Positions 8,496 to 17,632 are shown, counted from the first letter of the stretch. The stretch is 64,000 nt of DNA from Holophagales bacterium (GCA_009836625.1 VXVC01000004.1:767037-831036); one strand, 5' to 3'. A program made the numbers and translations. Notes: generated from the sequence alone by a model not told the origin.

Positions 8496-11400
8496 CTAGA
8501 AGCTGTACTTGATTCCGAGCTGAACGATCCGGCCGTCGCCGTTCGTCGCGGTGATCACGCCGTAGTTGCGATCGCCAATCCGGTTCCCCGGCTGGGCGAA
8601 ATTGACCCGGTCAAAGACGTTGAACGCCTCGACCCGGAGCTGGAGCGACCGGTCGCCGCCGCCGAACGGAATGTGCTTGATCAGGGACAGGTCGACCCGT
8701 TCGAAGTCCGGACCGCGAATCGGGTTGCGGCCCGCGTTGCCGCGCCGCTCGCCGGTCTCGGCCAGAGTCCGAAACACGAAGCACTCCGTGTTGAACCATT
8801 TCTCGACCGTCCCCGGGGCGCCGCTGTTCGGGTCGCAGACCTGGTCCGGCCGCGACGTCAGACCACGGATGTCGTCGCCGCGAACCCGGATGGGGAACGG
8901 ATAGCCGGTCTGGTACTGCAGGATGCCGTTCAACTGCCAGTTGCCGAACACCCCGCGAACGAACCCGCTCCGCCCTTCGAGCGAGGGCAGGTCGTAGCCG
9001 AAGCTGAGAACGAGCCGGTGTTCCACGTCGAAGAGCGCCGGGCCGCGCTCGCGCTCGAGCGCCTGGTCGATCGACGTCCGGCGCGCCAGGTCGACCGGAA
9101 CGATCGGCCGCTCCTCGCCACCGATGTTGAGCCCGGAGACGTGGTCCTCCGCCTCGCCGTAGGTGTACGAGAAGAGGAAGTTCAGCCCTCGCGTCGGCCG
9201 CATGCGGACGCTGGCCTGGAACGCGTCGTACCAGGACTTGGCCACCGTGAACGTCGGCCGCACCAGGCTGAAGGCCGGGTACAGGCGCGGTCCGAGCGTG
9301 GTCTGACCAGGCTCGACGACCCGCGGATTGACCTCCATGAAGATCGGCAGGTTCCGGCCGCGCGAGCCGACCCAGCCGACCTCGAGCCCGATGTTCTGGC
9401 CGAGCTGACGCTGGTAGGTCAGGTTGTAGTGCTGGTAGTTCGGCGTCGTGAACTCGCTACCCCAGCCGATGAAGATGATCCCCGGCGGAAACCTGGTGGG
9501 CCCGCCGGTGAGGTTGGCGAGCGGATCCGCGAGCGTCATCACCGTGGGCGGCGAGTTGAGCTGGACCAGCGGATTGAACGGCGGCGCCAGGACCGAGTTC
9601 TGGAAAAAGTCGCCCTGACCCGGCAGACTGTCGTGGAACAGCCCCCAGCCGAGGCGGAGACTCGAACGGCCGTTGCCCTCGGGATCCCAGACCATCGCCA
9701 GCCGCGGCGCGAAGTTGTTCGAGTCCGTGTCGTAGGTCCCCGCCGGCACTCCCGCATCGCCCGGATAGACGAGGCCGGTGGGCGCATCGGGGAAGCGTGT
9801 CGACTGCTGGCCGGGCCGGAAGCTGTTCAGCGCATCGCCCGTGTCCTCGAAGGGCTCGGCCAACTCGTACCGAAGGCCGAGGTTCAACGTCAACCGCGGC
9901 GACAACCGGAACTCGTCCTGGATGTACGCGGCGTACAGCGAGCCGTCGCCCTCGTTGATCGAGTCGGCGCCCGGCACCGCCGTCCGGAAGAGCGCAGGCA
10001 ACCCGAGCAGGAAGTCGGCCGCGGCGCTGCCGGTGTGAGTGCCGCGGAACACGAAGTCACCGTTCGGCCGGTTGATGAAGCCGATGAACATCTTCTCGTT
10101 CCGGTAGTCGATTCCCGCCTTGATCGTGTGGCGGCCGCGCAGGATCGTGAGATCCTCCGTGAACTGTTCGACCTCGTTCTCCCGCTTGACGAACGGCTGA
10201 TTCCGGTCCCCCATGCTCGGGAAGCCCGAGATCGAGAACTGCGGCAAACCAACCGCCAGGTCGTTGATGTTGGGGAGGTTGATGCCGTAGTCGGAGTTCG
10301 TCAGGCCGCTGGTGACCACCGGCTCCGCGTCGATCGCGCTCGACATCACGCGCACCTGGTTGAACACGTTCGAGCCGACAGTCGCCGTGTGGGACACCAT
10401 GTAGTCCTCGAGCGTGGACGCCGCCGTGTTGCCGATCGGCCGCACCGTCGGCGGCTCGAAGCGATCGGACGTGCTCCTGAGAGCGCGTACCAGCACGTTC
10501 TGCGAGTCGGCGATCCGGAAGTCCAGGCGCAGCCCGAACTGGTCGCGATCGTCCGTCACGTCGGGCGAGACGATGTAGCGGCTGCCCACGTTGGGCAGCG
10601 GCATGAACTCGCTGATCACCCTGGTCGCGATCGGACTCAGCCGGTCGGCCGGAATCACATTGCCCGGAAAGGGCTCGCCGGTCATCGGGTCGATGATCGT
10701 GCCGCCGCCCGAGAAATCGCCCATGCGCTCGGCCGCGCTCATCACGGCGATGTTCTGGGTCGTCCCGCGGGTGTTGCGGAATCCCTCGTAGTAGCCGAAG
10801 CCGAACAGCCGGTCGGTGACCAGCGGGCCGCCGATCGTGCCGCCGAACTGATCCTGCGCGAGGGTCGGCTTTTCCTGGTCGGGCGGTGAGAAGTAGTTCC
10901 GGGATTCCAGCGAATCGTCGCGGTTGAACTCCCAGATGCTTCCCTGCAGGCTGTTGCCGCCCGACTTCGTCACCACGTTGACGATCGAGCCGGCGTTCCG
11001 GCCGAACTCCGCCGTGTAGGAGTGGGTCAGGATCTTGAACTCCTCGATCGCGTCCGGCGGCGGCCGTACGACGAAGCCGGTGTTGAACGTGTCGTTGTTC
11101 GCGGCGCCGTCCAGCAGGAAGTTGTTCGACTGGTTGCGCACGCCGTTGACCGCGAAGCCGGCAGTGACCGCGCCGAATCCGTGGATCGCGGCGTCGGCGT
11201 CGCCGCGCGCTCCGCCCAAACGGGCGGGCGGTTCGACCACGCCGGGGATGAGCGTGCCCAACTGGGTGAAGTTCCTCCCGTTGAGCGGCAACTGGACGAT
11301 CTTCGCCTCGTCGACGACCACGCCCAGGGTCGCATTCGAGGTTTCGATGAGAGGCGTCTCGCCGGTTACGGTCATCGTCTCCGAGAACTCGCCGACCGAG

Positions 11401-11735
11401 AGCTCCATGGCGATTCTGGCGGTCTCTGCCGCGGTGACCCGGACGCCTTCGCGGCTCAACTGGACGAAGCCCTCGAGCGCGGCGGTCACGTTGTAGTCGC
11501 CCGGCGCCAGGAGCGGCGCCGCGAAGTACCCGTCCTGCCCGGTCATCACCAGCCGGGACTGATTCGTGTCGACGTTCGTCACCGTGACGCTGACGCCCGG
11601 CAGGGCGCCGCCCTCGGCGTCCGTGACGAAGCCGCTCAACTGTCCCGTCGCCTGCGCCCAGGCACCCGTTGCGCACAGCGCAAACGCCAGTGCAACAAGC
11701 CCAACGGATCGAATCCAACCAACCAAGTTCCTCAT
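8496..11735 (-). CDS. TonB-dependent receptor-like protein (Oar-like)
   Basis: The 1079-residue protein starts with a signal peptide ending in TGAWAQ, followed by a carboxypeptidase-regulatory domain (residues about 30-110: GQLSGFVTDAEGGALPGVSV). A plug-like region comes next with LPLNGRNFTQLGTLIPGV, the motif that marks the large Oar-like receptors of Acidobacteriota. The rest is a long beta barrel rich in aromatic-ended strands, finishing LGIKYSF with the terminal Phe typical of BAM substrates. The start has a strong ribosome site (GGAAGGAG) eight bases upstream. Such proteins are outer-membrane receptors for peptides, glycans or other large substrates; the ligand is not predictable. The gene stands alone, so no substrate clue comes from neighbours. 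Confidence 0.92.
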   Translation of the reverse strand: MRNLVGWIRSVGLVALAFALCATGAWAQATGQLSGFVTDAEGGALPGVSVTVTNVDTNQSRLVMTGQDGYFAAPLLAPGDYNVTAALEGFVQLSREGVRVTAAETARIAMELSVGEFSETMTVTGETPLIETSNATLGVVVDEAKIVQLPLNGRNFTQLGTLIPGVVEPPARLGGARGDADAAIHGFGAVTAGFAVNGVRNQSNNFLLDGAANNDTFNTGFVVRPPPDAIEEFKILTHSYTAEFGRNAGSIVNVVTKSGGNSLQGSIWEFNRDDSLESRNYFSPPDQEKPTLAQDQFGGTIGGPLVTDRLFGFGYYEGFRNTRGTTQNIAVMSAAERMGDFSGGGTIIDPMTGEPFPGNVIPADRLSPIATRVISEFMPLPNVGSRYIVSPDVTDDRDQFGLRLDFRIADSQNVLVRALRSTSDRFEPPTVRPIGNTAASTLEDYMVSHTATVGSNVFNQVRVMSSAIDAEPVVTSGLTNSDYGINLPNINDLAVGLPQFSISGFPSMGDRNQPFVKRENEVEQFTEDLTILRGRHTIKAGIDYRNEKMFIGFINRPNGDFVFRGTHTGSAAADFLLGLPALFRTAVPGADSINEGDGSLYAAYIQDEFRLSPRLTLNLGLRYELAEPFEDTGDALNSFRPGQQSTRFPDAPTGLVYPGDAGVPAGTYDTDSNNFAPRLAMVWDPEGNGRSSLRLGWGLFHDSLPGQGDFFQNSVLAPPFNPLVQLNSPPTVMTLADPLANLTGGPTRFPPGIIFIGWGSEFTTPNYQHYNLTYQRQLGQNIGLEVGWVGSRGRNLPIFMEVNPRVVEPGQTTLGPRLYPAFSLVRPTFTVAKSWYDAFQASVRMRPTRGLNFLFSYTYGEAEDHVSGLNIGGEERPIVPVDLARRTSIDQALERERGPALFDVEHRLVLSFGYDLPSLEGRSGFVRGVFGNWQLNGILQYQTGYPFPIRVRGDDIRGLTSRPDQVCDPNSGAPGTVEKWFNTECFVFRTLAETGERRGNAGRNPIRGPDFERVDLSLIKHIPFGGGDRSLQLRVEAFNVFDRVNFAQPGNRIGDRNYGVITATNGDGRIVQLGIKYSF

Positions 11736-11841
11736 CCAGTGCTCCTTCCGTTTTGCGCCTCCGGAGCGGAGGTGCGGGGCAACCGAGTCAAGAAAACCAA
11801 ACGGCGTCTACCGCCGAATTCGGGTCAGTGGGGACGCCGGG

Positions 11842-11849
11842 AGCATAGC
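11842..11849 (-). promoter_or_regulatory. Candidate extended -10 (GCTATGCT) for the TonB receptor gene
   Basis: On the minus strand the octamer GCTATGCT lies about 107 bases before the receptor start. It fits the GCTANNNT pattern seen at other genes here. No clear -35 was found at 16-18 bases. This, the riboswitch and its promoter are the contents of the 453-base gap between 11736 and 12188. Confidence 0.3.
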
Positions 11850-11893
11850 ACCGTGCCAATCACGCGAGGCGACCAACCGGGAAGTGCGGTCTG

Positions 11894-11900
11894 CTAGGAT
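11894..11900 (+). promoter_or_regulatory. Candidate -10 (GCTAGGAT) upstream of the SAM riboswitch
   Basis: The hexamer TAGGAT at 11895-11900, preceded by GC, lies 37 bases before the P1 stem of the riboswitch. This is a sensible place for the transcription start of a riboswitch leader. The octamer is identical to the one before the GT2 gene. A convincing -35 is lacking. Confidence 0.4.
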
Positions 11901-11937
11901 GCGCGCGCTCCGGTGCGATTCTCCGTGGCCGGGGCAA

Positions 11938-12062
11938 CTCATCGAGACCGGCTGAGGGACAGGCCCGTCGACGCCGGGGCAACCACCGGGGCTTCGCAAC
12001 TCCGGGAAGGTGCCAACTCCTACGGGAGTTCCGCCCTCGGGCGGGGCTTGCCGAGAGATGAG
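11938..12062 (+). ncRNA. SAM-I riboswitch (S-box type)
   Basis: The P1 stem is CTCATC (11938-11943) pairing with GATGAG (12057-12062). Between them are the conserved S-box blocks GAGGGACAGGCCC (11954-11966), CCGGGGCAACCA with its pseudoknot partner region, and GGTGCCAACTCC (about 12009-12020). Spacing and order match the SAM-I family, which binds S-adenosylmethionine and lowers expression of methionine genes. The regulated gene is a MetB-like enzyme starting 126 bases downstream, which fits. The downstream leader contains two copies of CCGCGCAAGCGG (12071-12082 and 12145-12156), each able to form a small GCAA-capped hairpin. These may belong to the expression platform, but whether control is by termination or by ribosome-site masking is not clear from sequence. 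Confidence 0.9.
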
Positions 12063-12188
12063 TCAACGAGCCGCGCAAGCGGTTTCGGCGCCTCCTCCGG
12101 TTCACTCTCCGTAGAAGTCTTCTCGAGAGAGCGTTGAGCCCGTTCCGCGCAAGCGGGGCCATCCAACCCCTTTCGACCGGAGACTCAC

Positions 12189-13379
12189 ATGACAAAGAAC
12201 CACGACCCGGCAACCCGCGCCGTCCGCGCGGCGCTCGCCACCGACGAACACCACGGAGCGGTCGTTCCACCGCTGCACCTGTCGGCCAACTTCACGTTCG
12301 CCGGTCTGGACGCCAAGCGGCCCTACGACTACACGCGCTCCGGCAACCCCACGCGCTCGGCCCTTGCAAGTGCGCTCGCCGACGCCGAAGGCGGTCACGG
12401 CGCGGTCGTCACCGCCTCCGGCATGGCGGCCGTCACCCTGGTCTGCCAACTGCTCGACCCGCGAGACCGGATCGTCGCCGCCCACGACTGCTACGGCGGC
12501 ACCTTCCGGCTACTGGATCGCTACCAGCAGCGCGGCCTGCTCGAAGTCGACTTCGTCGACCTGACGAACCGGCAGGCCATGGCGACGGCTATCGCCTCCC
12601 GCCCGAAGCTGGTCCTCGTCGAGACACCCAGCAATCCCCTGCTCCGGATCACCGATCTGGAAGCCGTGTGCAGGCACGCGAAAGAGGCCGGCGCCCTGGT
12701 CGTGGCCGACAACACCTTCATGTCGCCGGCGCTCCAGCGGCCCATCGAGTGGGGCGCCGACCTGGTGATCCACTCGACCACCAAGTACCTGAACGGCCAC
12801 AGCGACGTGATCGGCGGCGCGGTCATCGCGGCGACTCCCGAACTTCACGAGTTCTTCGAGGAGTGGGCGAACATGATGGGCGTGGCCGGAGCGCCCTTCG
12901 ACAGCTACCTGACCCTGCGCGGGCTGCGCACCCTGCACAGTCGCCTGCGCTGCCACGAGGAGAACGCCCTCGCCGTGGTCGGGATGCTCCGTGAGCATCC
13001 CGCCGTCGAGCGCGTCTACCATCCGAGCCTGCCGGACCATCCCGGCCACGGCATCGCGAGCCGCCAGCAGGACGGCTTCGGCGCCATGGCGAGCTTCGAA
13101 CTCCGAGGCGACACCGCCGACGTGGCGCACCTGGTCTCGCACCTGACGTGCTTCTCCTTCGCCGAGTCCCTTGGCGGCGTCGAGAGCCTGATCTCCCATC
13201 CGGCCACGATGAGCCACGCCTCGATGACGGCGGAAGCTCGCGCCGCGGCCGGCATCAGCGACCAGCTTCTGCGACTCTCGATCGGAATCGAGCACGCGGA
13301 CGACCTGGTGGCCGACCTGCGCGGGGCGCTCGACCGCGTGCTGAACCGGCCGCGGTCGGCGGCTGCGGCTACCGCGTAG
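12189..13379 (+). CDS. metB: Cystathionine gamma-synthase-like PLP enzyme
   Basis: The 396-residue protein is a Cys/Met metabolism PLP enzyme: YTRSGNPTR at 49-57, SGMAA at 77-81, the cofactor lysine in HSTTKYLNGHSD (Lys199), and the C-terminal SLGGVESLISHPATMSH block. Length equals that of E. coli MetB. The family includes cystathionine gamma-synthase, gamma-lyase, beta-lyase and O-acyl-homoserine sulfhydrylase, which are hard to separate by eye. The SAM-I riboswitch directly upstream argues for a methionine biosynthetic role (transsulfuration from O-acylhomoserine and cysteine) rather than a degradative lyase. A GGAG at 12179-12182 serves the ATG at 12189. Confidence 0.88.
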   Translation: MTKNHDPATRAVRAALATDEHHGAVVPPLHLSANFTFAGLDAKRPYDYTRSGNPTRSALASALADAEGGHGAVVTASGMAAVTLVCQLLDPRDRIVAAHDCYGGTFRLLDRYQQRGLLEVDFVDLTNRQAMATAIASRPKLVLVETPSNPLLRITDLEAVCRHAKEAGALVVADNTFMSPALQRPIEWGADLVIHSTTKYLNGHSDVIGGAVIAATPELHEFFEEWANMMGVAGAPFDSYLTLRGLRTLHSRLRCHEENALAVVGMLREHPAVERVYHPSLPDHPGHGIASRQQDGFGAMASFELRGDTADVAHLVSHLTCFSFAESLGGVESLISHPATMSHASMTAEARAAAGISDQLLRLSIGIEHADDLVADLRGALDRVLNRPRSAAAATA

Positions 13380-13388
13380 CGCCGGCCG

Positions 13389-14396
13389 CTACGAAGCGCG
13401 GGCGAGCGCCAGGCGGATCATCCGGTCGCAGAGGTCTTCGAAGGAGATCCCGAAGACCGCGGCGGACTGGGGAAGGAGGCTGGTGGGGGTCATGCCGGGC
13501 AAGGTGTTGACTTCGAGACAGTAGGGGGAGCCCGCGACATCGAGGCGGAAGTCGACGCGCGAGAAGTCCCTGAGGGCCAGAGCCTCGTGGGCCGCGAAGG
13601 CGAGTTCGCGGAAGCGGCTCTGGAGGGCTTGGTCGATCTCGGCCGGAAAGAGCTCCCGGGCCCGGCCCGGCGTGTACTTGCTGTGGAAGTCGAAGATCAC
13701 GTCCGGCGGGACGATCTCGCCGACGCCCAGCGCTGCGTCCTCCAGCACGCCTACGGTGTACTCCCGTCCCGGCAGGAACTGTTCCAGGATCACCTGGTCG
13801 TCGAACGTCAGGGCCTTGCCAACCGCCGAGTCCAGGTCGAAGAGGTCCGACATCAGGGTCAGGCCGACCGTCGAGCCCACCCGTGACGGCTTGACGATCA
13901 GGGGCAGGCCGAGTTCCTCGATTTCCGAGTGCCGGGCCGGCCAGGTCAGCCAGTCGGGAGTCGGGATGCCGGCATCGCGGAAGCGGCGCTTGCTTTCGTC
14001 CTTGTCCATCGCGAGGCGGCTGCTCCGGGCGTCGCTGCCCGTGAAGGCGATGCCTGCGGCCTCCAGCAGCTCCTGAACTTCGCCGCCCTCGCCCTGGCGG
14101 CCGTGGAGCACGAGGAAGACGGCGTCGTGGCTGCCGAGGTCGCCCGCGACCAGGGCCTGCAGGTCTTCCCCCGCTTCCAGTTCGCGCAGCTCGGCCAGCG
14201 ACGGCGGGCGCGTGCCGACGGCCCGGCCCAGACGCTGCCGCTCCAGTGCGGCGTCCAGCGGGCCCGGTTCGATCGTGTCGAACACGGTGACGTCGTGGCC
14301 GCGGGCGCGCAGGGCGGCCGAGACCTTGGCCGCCCCCGCCAGGGCGACCGTCCTTTCCGGCGTCGAACCTCCGGTCAGAACTGCGATTCGCGCCAT
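13389..14396 (-). CDS. ddl: D-alanine--D-alanine ligase
   Basis: The 335-residue protein has the ATP-grasp architecture of Ddl. The N-terminal ARIAVLTGGSTPERTVAL replaces the usual GGxSxEr motif. MDKDESKRRFRDAGIPTPDW opens the ATP-grasp domain, LPLIVKPSRVGSTVGLTL is the nucleotide-binding lysine region, and SRVDFRLDVAGSPYCLEVNTLPGMTPTSLLP holds the metal-binding Glu and Asn and the substrate loop. It makes D-Ala-D-Ala for peptidoglycan in the cytoplasm. It is not beside other mur genes here. A -10-like TAGCAT lies 20 bases upstream on the minus strand. Confidence 0.93.
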   Translation of the reverse strand: MARIAVLTGGSTPERTVALAGAAKVSAALRARGHDVTVFDTIEPGPLDAALERQRLGRAVGTRPPSLAELRELEAGEDLQALVAGDLGSHDAVFLVLHGRQGEGGEVQELLEAAGIAFTGSDARSSRLAMDKDESKRRFRDAGIPTPDWLTWPARHSEIEELGLPLIVKPSRVGSTVGLTLMSDLFDLDSAVGKALTFDDQVILEQFLPGREYTVGVLEDAALGVGEIVPPDVIFDFHSKYTPGRARELFPAEIDQALQSRFRELAFAAHEALALRDFSRVDFRLDVAGSPYCLEVNTLPGMTPTSLLPQSAAVFGISFEDLCDRMIRLALARAS

Positions 14397-14443
14397 GCCT
14401 TAACCACCGGGAGCGGATGCTACTGCCGTTCGGCGGCCGCTGT

Positions 14444-14449
14444 TACTCT
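14444..14449 (+). promoter_or_regulatory. Candidate -10 (TACTCT) seven bases before the TPR gene
   Basis: TACTCT ends seven bases before the ATG at 14457, which would place the transcription start at or next to the initiation codon. There is no Shine-Dalgarno sequence in this interval, consistent with a leaderless mRNA. No clear -35 was seen. Confidence 0.35.
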
Positions 14450-14456
14450 GACCGCC

Positions 14457-16106
14457 ATGAGGATCAGCACACCCATCCTGCGAACCGCCATCGTCGCGTT
14501 GACGATTCCGGTGATCGGCGTCTCCGCGATCACAGCGGACGACGCTGGCGAACCGCTCGCGCCGACGCTGGAGGGGCTGGGGGACCTGCACTACCCGATC
14601 ACTACCTCGTCGGAAGCAGCGCAGCGCTTCTTCGATCAGGGGTTGCGCCTCGTCTACGCGTTCAACCACACCGAGGCAATCCGGGCGTTCGAGGAGGCGA
14701 CGCGGCTCGATCCCGAAGCGCCGATGCCGCACTGGGGCAAGGCCCTGGCCCTGGGCCGCAACCTGAACGACTCGATGCCGCGCGAACGTGAGCTCCAGGC
14801 GCTGGAGAGCCTCGAGCTGGCACAGGAGCAGCGCGCCAGCGGAAGCGAGCGTGAGCAGACCCTGATCGACGCTCTTGCGAGCCGCTACTCCGCCGACGAG
14901 GACGCCGACCGCCAGACACTCGACGCCGCGTGGGTCGACGCCATCGCGGCGGTCGCGAAGCGGTTCCCGGACGACCCGGAAGCGTCCACCCTGCACGCCG
15001 CGGCGATCATGAACACGATGCCCTGGGACTACTGGCGCGGCGGCGAGGCGCAGCCGGGCACCCTGGAGGCGAAGGAACTCCTCGAGCGGGTAATCGCGGC
15101 ACACCCCGACCACCCGGGTGCGCACCACTACTACATCCACCTGATGGAAGCCCGGGAACCGCAGCTCGCCGAGCCGAGCGCCGACGCCCTCGGCAAGCTG
15201 ATGCCGGCCGCGGGTCATCTGGTCCACATGCCGGCTCATATCTACATCCGCGTCGGCCGCTACGACGACGCCGTGGAGTCCAACCAGCGCGCGATCGCCG
15301 CCGATGTCGACTACATCGCACAGTGCAACGCCCAGGGGCTCTATGCGGTCGGCTACTACCCCCACAACATCCACTTCCTGTGGGCCTCCGCCACCTTCGG
15401 CGGCCGCGCCGAACTCGCGATCGAGACTGCCGACCATCTGGCCGATGAAGTCCCGGTCGCACTCGCTCCAACCCTCGCCTTCCTCCAGAACTACCTGGCG
15501 ACGCCTCTGTTCGCGCGGGTCCGGTTCGGCCGCTGGCAGGAGGTCCTCGACACCCCCCAACCTCCCGCCGGCCAGACCTTCCAGACCGCGATGTGGCACT
15601 ACGCCCAGGGTCTGGCCCTGGCTGCGGACGGCGATCCGCGCGGCGCCAGACGACACCTCAGGGCGCTCGGCAAGCTGCGGAGGAGCCCGGAACTCTCGGA
15701 GCTGAGCATTTCCTTCGCCACCGGTTCCGACCTGGTGCGCCTGACCGAGCACCTGCTCGCCGGCGAGATCCAGGCGGCACGAGGCCGGATGGGCCGCGCG
15801 ATCAACGAGATGCGCTCGGCCGTGGCCCTCCAGGACAGCTTCCGCTACGCCGAACCACCGTCCTTTCACTACCCCGTCCGTCAGTCCCTGGGCGCCGTGC
15901 TGCTCGAAGCCGGACGGGCCACCGAGGCCGAAGCCGTCTACCGCCGCGACCTGAAGCACAACCCGCACAACGGCTGGTCGCTGTTCGGGCTTGCTACGGC
16001 GCTGCGCGCGCAGGACCGGGAGCAGGAAGCGGACGAAGTGGATGAGCGGTTCGTGAAGGCGTGGCAGAGCGCCGACGTGGAACTCGAAGCGTCGGTCTTC
16101 CGCTAG
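14457..16106 (+). CDS. Secreted tetratricopeptide-repeat protein
   Basis: I start at the ATG at 14457 (MRISTP), giving 549 residues; the frame is open far upstream but only across the antisense of ddl. Residues 1-27 form a signal peptide ending near VSAITA. Residues 45-75 read as a first TPR (FDQGLRLVYAFNHTEAIRAF), with further repeats across the chain and a clear pair at the C-terminus (LGAVLLEAGRATEAEAVYRRDL). The centre has the conserved-looking HPDHPGAHHYYIHLMEA and HMPAHIYIRVGRYDDA, a histidine-rich pattern common to a widespread family of periplasmic TPR proteins of unknown function. No catalytic domain is visible. The gene converges with hemW, with only three bases between stops. Confidence 0.85.
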   Translation: MRISTPILRTAIVALTIPVIGVSAITADDAGEPLAPTLEGLGDLHYPITTSSEAAQRFFDQGLRLVYAFNHTEAIRAFEEATRLDPEAPMPHWGKALALGRNLNDSMPRERELQALESLELAQEQRASGSEREQTLIDALASRYSADEDADRQTLDAAWVDAIAAVAKRFPDDPEASTLHAAAIMNTMPWDYWRGGEAQPGTLEAKELLERVIAAHPDHPGAHHYYIHLMEAREPQLAEPSADALGKLMPAAGHLVHMPAHIYIRVGRYDDAVESNQRAIAADVDYIAQCNAQGLYAVGYYPHNIHFLWASATFGGRAELAIETADHLADEVPVALAPTLAFLQNYLATPLFARVRFGRWQEVLDTPQPPAGQTFQTAMWHYAQGLALAADGDPRGARRHLRALGKLRRSPELSELSISFATGSDLVRLTEHLLAGEIQAARGRMGRAINEMRSAVALQDSFRYAEPPSFHYPVRQSLGAVLLEAGRATEAEAVYRRDLKHNPHNGWSLFGLATALRAQDREQEADEVDERFVKAWQSADVELEASVFR

Positions 16107-16109
16107 CAG

Positions 16110-17288
16110 CTAGCCCAGCCGCCACTCCCGCGCCAGACGATCGGCCCGGGCCATGCCCTCGAGGGTCGGCTCCAGGCGACGACCGCGCACCCGGAGCCAG
16201 CCCGCCTTCTCCCAGGCATCGATCTGCCCGGCGGCTCCAGCGGCCGGATCGATGCCGAAGCACCGCTCCAGGGCGGCGCAGTCGATGCCGGACCGTTGGC
16301 GAAGTCCCATCATCACAGCCTCCAGCAACAGTTGATCGCTGGTCAGCTCCTCGCGACCGGCCACCGGGGAGTCGCCGCCCGCCACCGCGGCGCTCCAGTC
16401 TCTCCACGGAGCAACGTTCCACCAACGGTCGCGACCGGCGAAGGAGTGCGAAGAGGGTCCGAGGCCCAGATAGGGCTGGTGCCGCCAGTACTTCCGGTTG
16501 TGGCGACTCCGATCCCTTTCCCTGCGGGCGAAGTTCGAGACCTCGTATCCCTCGTAGCCGAGCTCCGCGAGGCGACGGTGGGTAGCCACGAAGTTCGCGG
16601 CCCTCTCGTCCTCGTCGGCTTCCCGCAGCCTGCCCGCGTCCCGCCGCCGGCCGAACGGCGTGCCGTTGTGGATCGTCAGTTCGTAGCAGGAGATGTGGTC
16701 CGGCCCGAGCGCCGCCGCTTCGTCGAGCGTTCCAAGCCACCAACCGCCGTCGAACCCAGGCAGCGAGTAGATGAGGTCGATCGACACCGACCGGAAACCC
16801 GCCTCCCGCGCCCGTTCGACGCTCGTCCACGCCGCCGCCGCATCGTGCCGCCGGCCGAGAAAGCGGAGCGCCCGATCATCCAGCGCCTGCAGCCCCAGGC
16901 TGATCCGGTCGAAGCCAAGCTCGCGCCACCCCACCAGCGCCTCAGCCGAGGCATCCTCCGGATTCACCTCGATCGTCCACTCGGCCTCCGGATCGATTGC
17001 CAACGTCCCAACCAACCGCTGCCGAATCGCCCCAAGCTGCTCCACGCTCAACGCCGACGGTGTACCGCCCCCGAAGTACACCGTGTCGAAACGGACGGAC
17101 TCGAAGCTCCTGGTCGCGCCAGCGCCCCCCTCGTCCCCGCTGGACCCCAAAAGGCCGATCTCCCCAACCAGGGCCTCAACGAACCGCTCCCGATCCGCCC
17201 CGCCCCCTCGCGCCACCGCGAAATCACAGTAGGGGCAAATCGCCGAGCAGAAAGGGATGTGGACGTAGAGCCCCGCCGCCTCCGTCAC
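16110..17288 (-). CDS. hemW: HemW-like radical SAM protein
   Basis: With the GTG at 17288 (VTEAAGLYVHIPFC) the product is 392 residues, close to the HemW norm; the longer frame to 17375 would need a TTG. The radical SAM cluster motif is CSAICPYCDF, in the CxxxCxxC order, preceded by VHIPF as in HemN/HemW. GGGTPSAL, EVNPEDA, SLGLQALDDRALRFLGR and the HNRKYWRHQPYLGLGPSSHSF block are all HemW signatures. HemW is a haem chaperone related to, but distinct from, oxygen-independent coproporphyrinogen oxidase; the residues that mark true HemN at the N-terminus are not seen. It sits alone on this strand, with element A upstream. Confidence 0.9.
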   Translation of the reverse strand: MTEAAGLYVHIPFCSAICPYCDFAVARGGGADRERFVEALVGEIGLLGSSGDEGGAGATRSFESVRFDTVYFGGGTPSALSVEQLGAIRQRLVGTLAIDPEAEWTIEVNPEDASAEALVGWRELGFDRISLGLQALDDRALRFLGRRHDAAAAWTSVERAREAGFRSVSIDLIYSLPGFDGGWWLGTLDEAAALGPDHISCYELTIHNGTPFGRRRDAGRLREADEDERAANFVATHRRLAELGYEGYEVSNFARRERDRSRHNRKYWRHQPYLGLGPSSHSFAGRDRWWNVAPWRDWSAAVAGGDSPVAGREELTSDQLLLEAVMMGLRQRSGIDCAALERCFGIDPAAGAAGQIDAWEKAGWLRVRGRRLEPTLEGMARADRLAREWRLG

Positions 17289-17413
17289 GCCAATCCCAAC
17301 CGAGCCATCGCGGAAGCACCCATGGAGGAACCCTACCGCCGCGATTCCGGGACCCACCACATCCGTACCGCCCAACGCCGGCGGTCCTCGGTTCGATCAA
17401 CCGACGAAGTCCA

Positions 17414-17593
17414 GCCGGTCCGGGGCCTGAGGGGGGTAAGGTCCCAGCGGCCTCTGAACGAGCGACGCCCAACGCCTTTCCAGCAACCGACGCCCAACCG
17501 GAGCGAGTGAAGCGGAGCGAGCGCCAACCTTCCCTCTTCCGAGAGAGCGCGAGCGTCCGCTGGGACCTTACCCCCCTCAGGCCCCGGACCGGC
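17414..17593. repeat. Long inverted-repeat element A
   Basis: A perfect 37-bp inverted repeat (17414-17450 with 17557-17593) encloses a 106-bp core. The arms include CTGAGGGGGG and end inward with TCCCAGCGG. The element lies in the 344-base gap between the hemW and DUF3604 genes. The core is homologous, on the opposite strand, to the core of element B at 62839-63015: both begin ACGCTCGCGCT next to one arm, and both have GGCGCTCGCT at core positions 32-41 and GTCGGTTG near 66-74. The outer arms differ in sequence from those of B but remain perfectly self-complementary. No open frame with a family match covers it. Target duplications were not found. I know of no named family that it matches. 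Confidence 0.9.
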
Positions 17594-17632
17594 GGGTGCC
17601 CGCCGCAACCCTCGCCGCCGCGACGTCGCCGT

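Noticed and set aside
8673..10889. A 738-codon plus-strand frame inside the TonB receptor gene
   Set aside because: It is rich in Arg, Val and Glu with no recognisable domain and lies opposite a complete receptor.
17414..17593. Element A as an intrinsic terminator of hemW or the DUF3604 gene
   Set aside because: The loop is over 100 bases, the element lies upstream of hemW rather than downstream, and a related copy with a homologous core exists elsewhere, so it is better read as a repeat.
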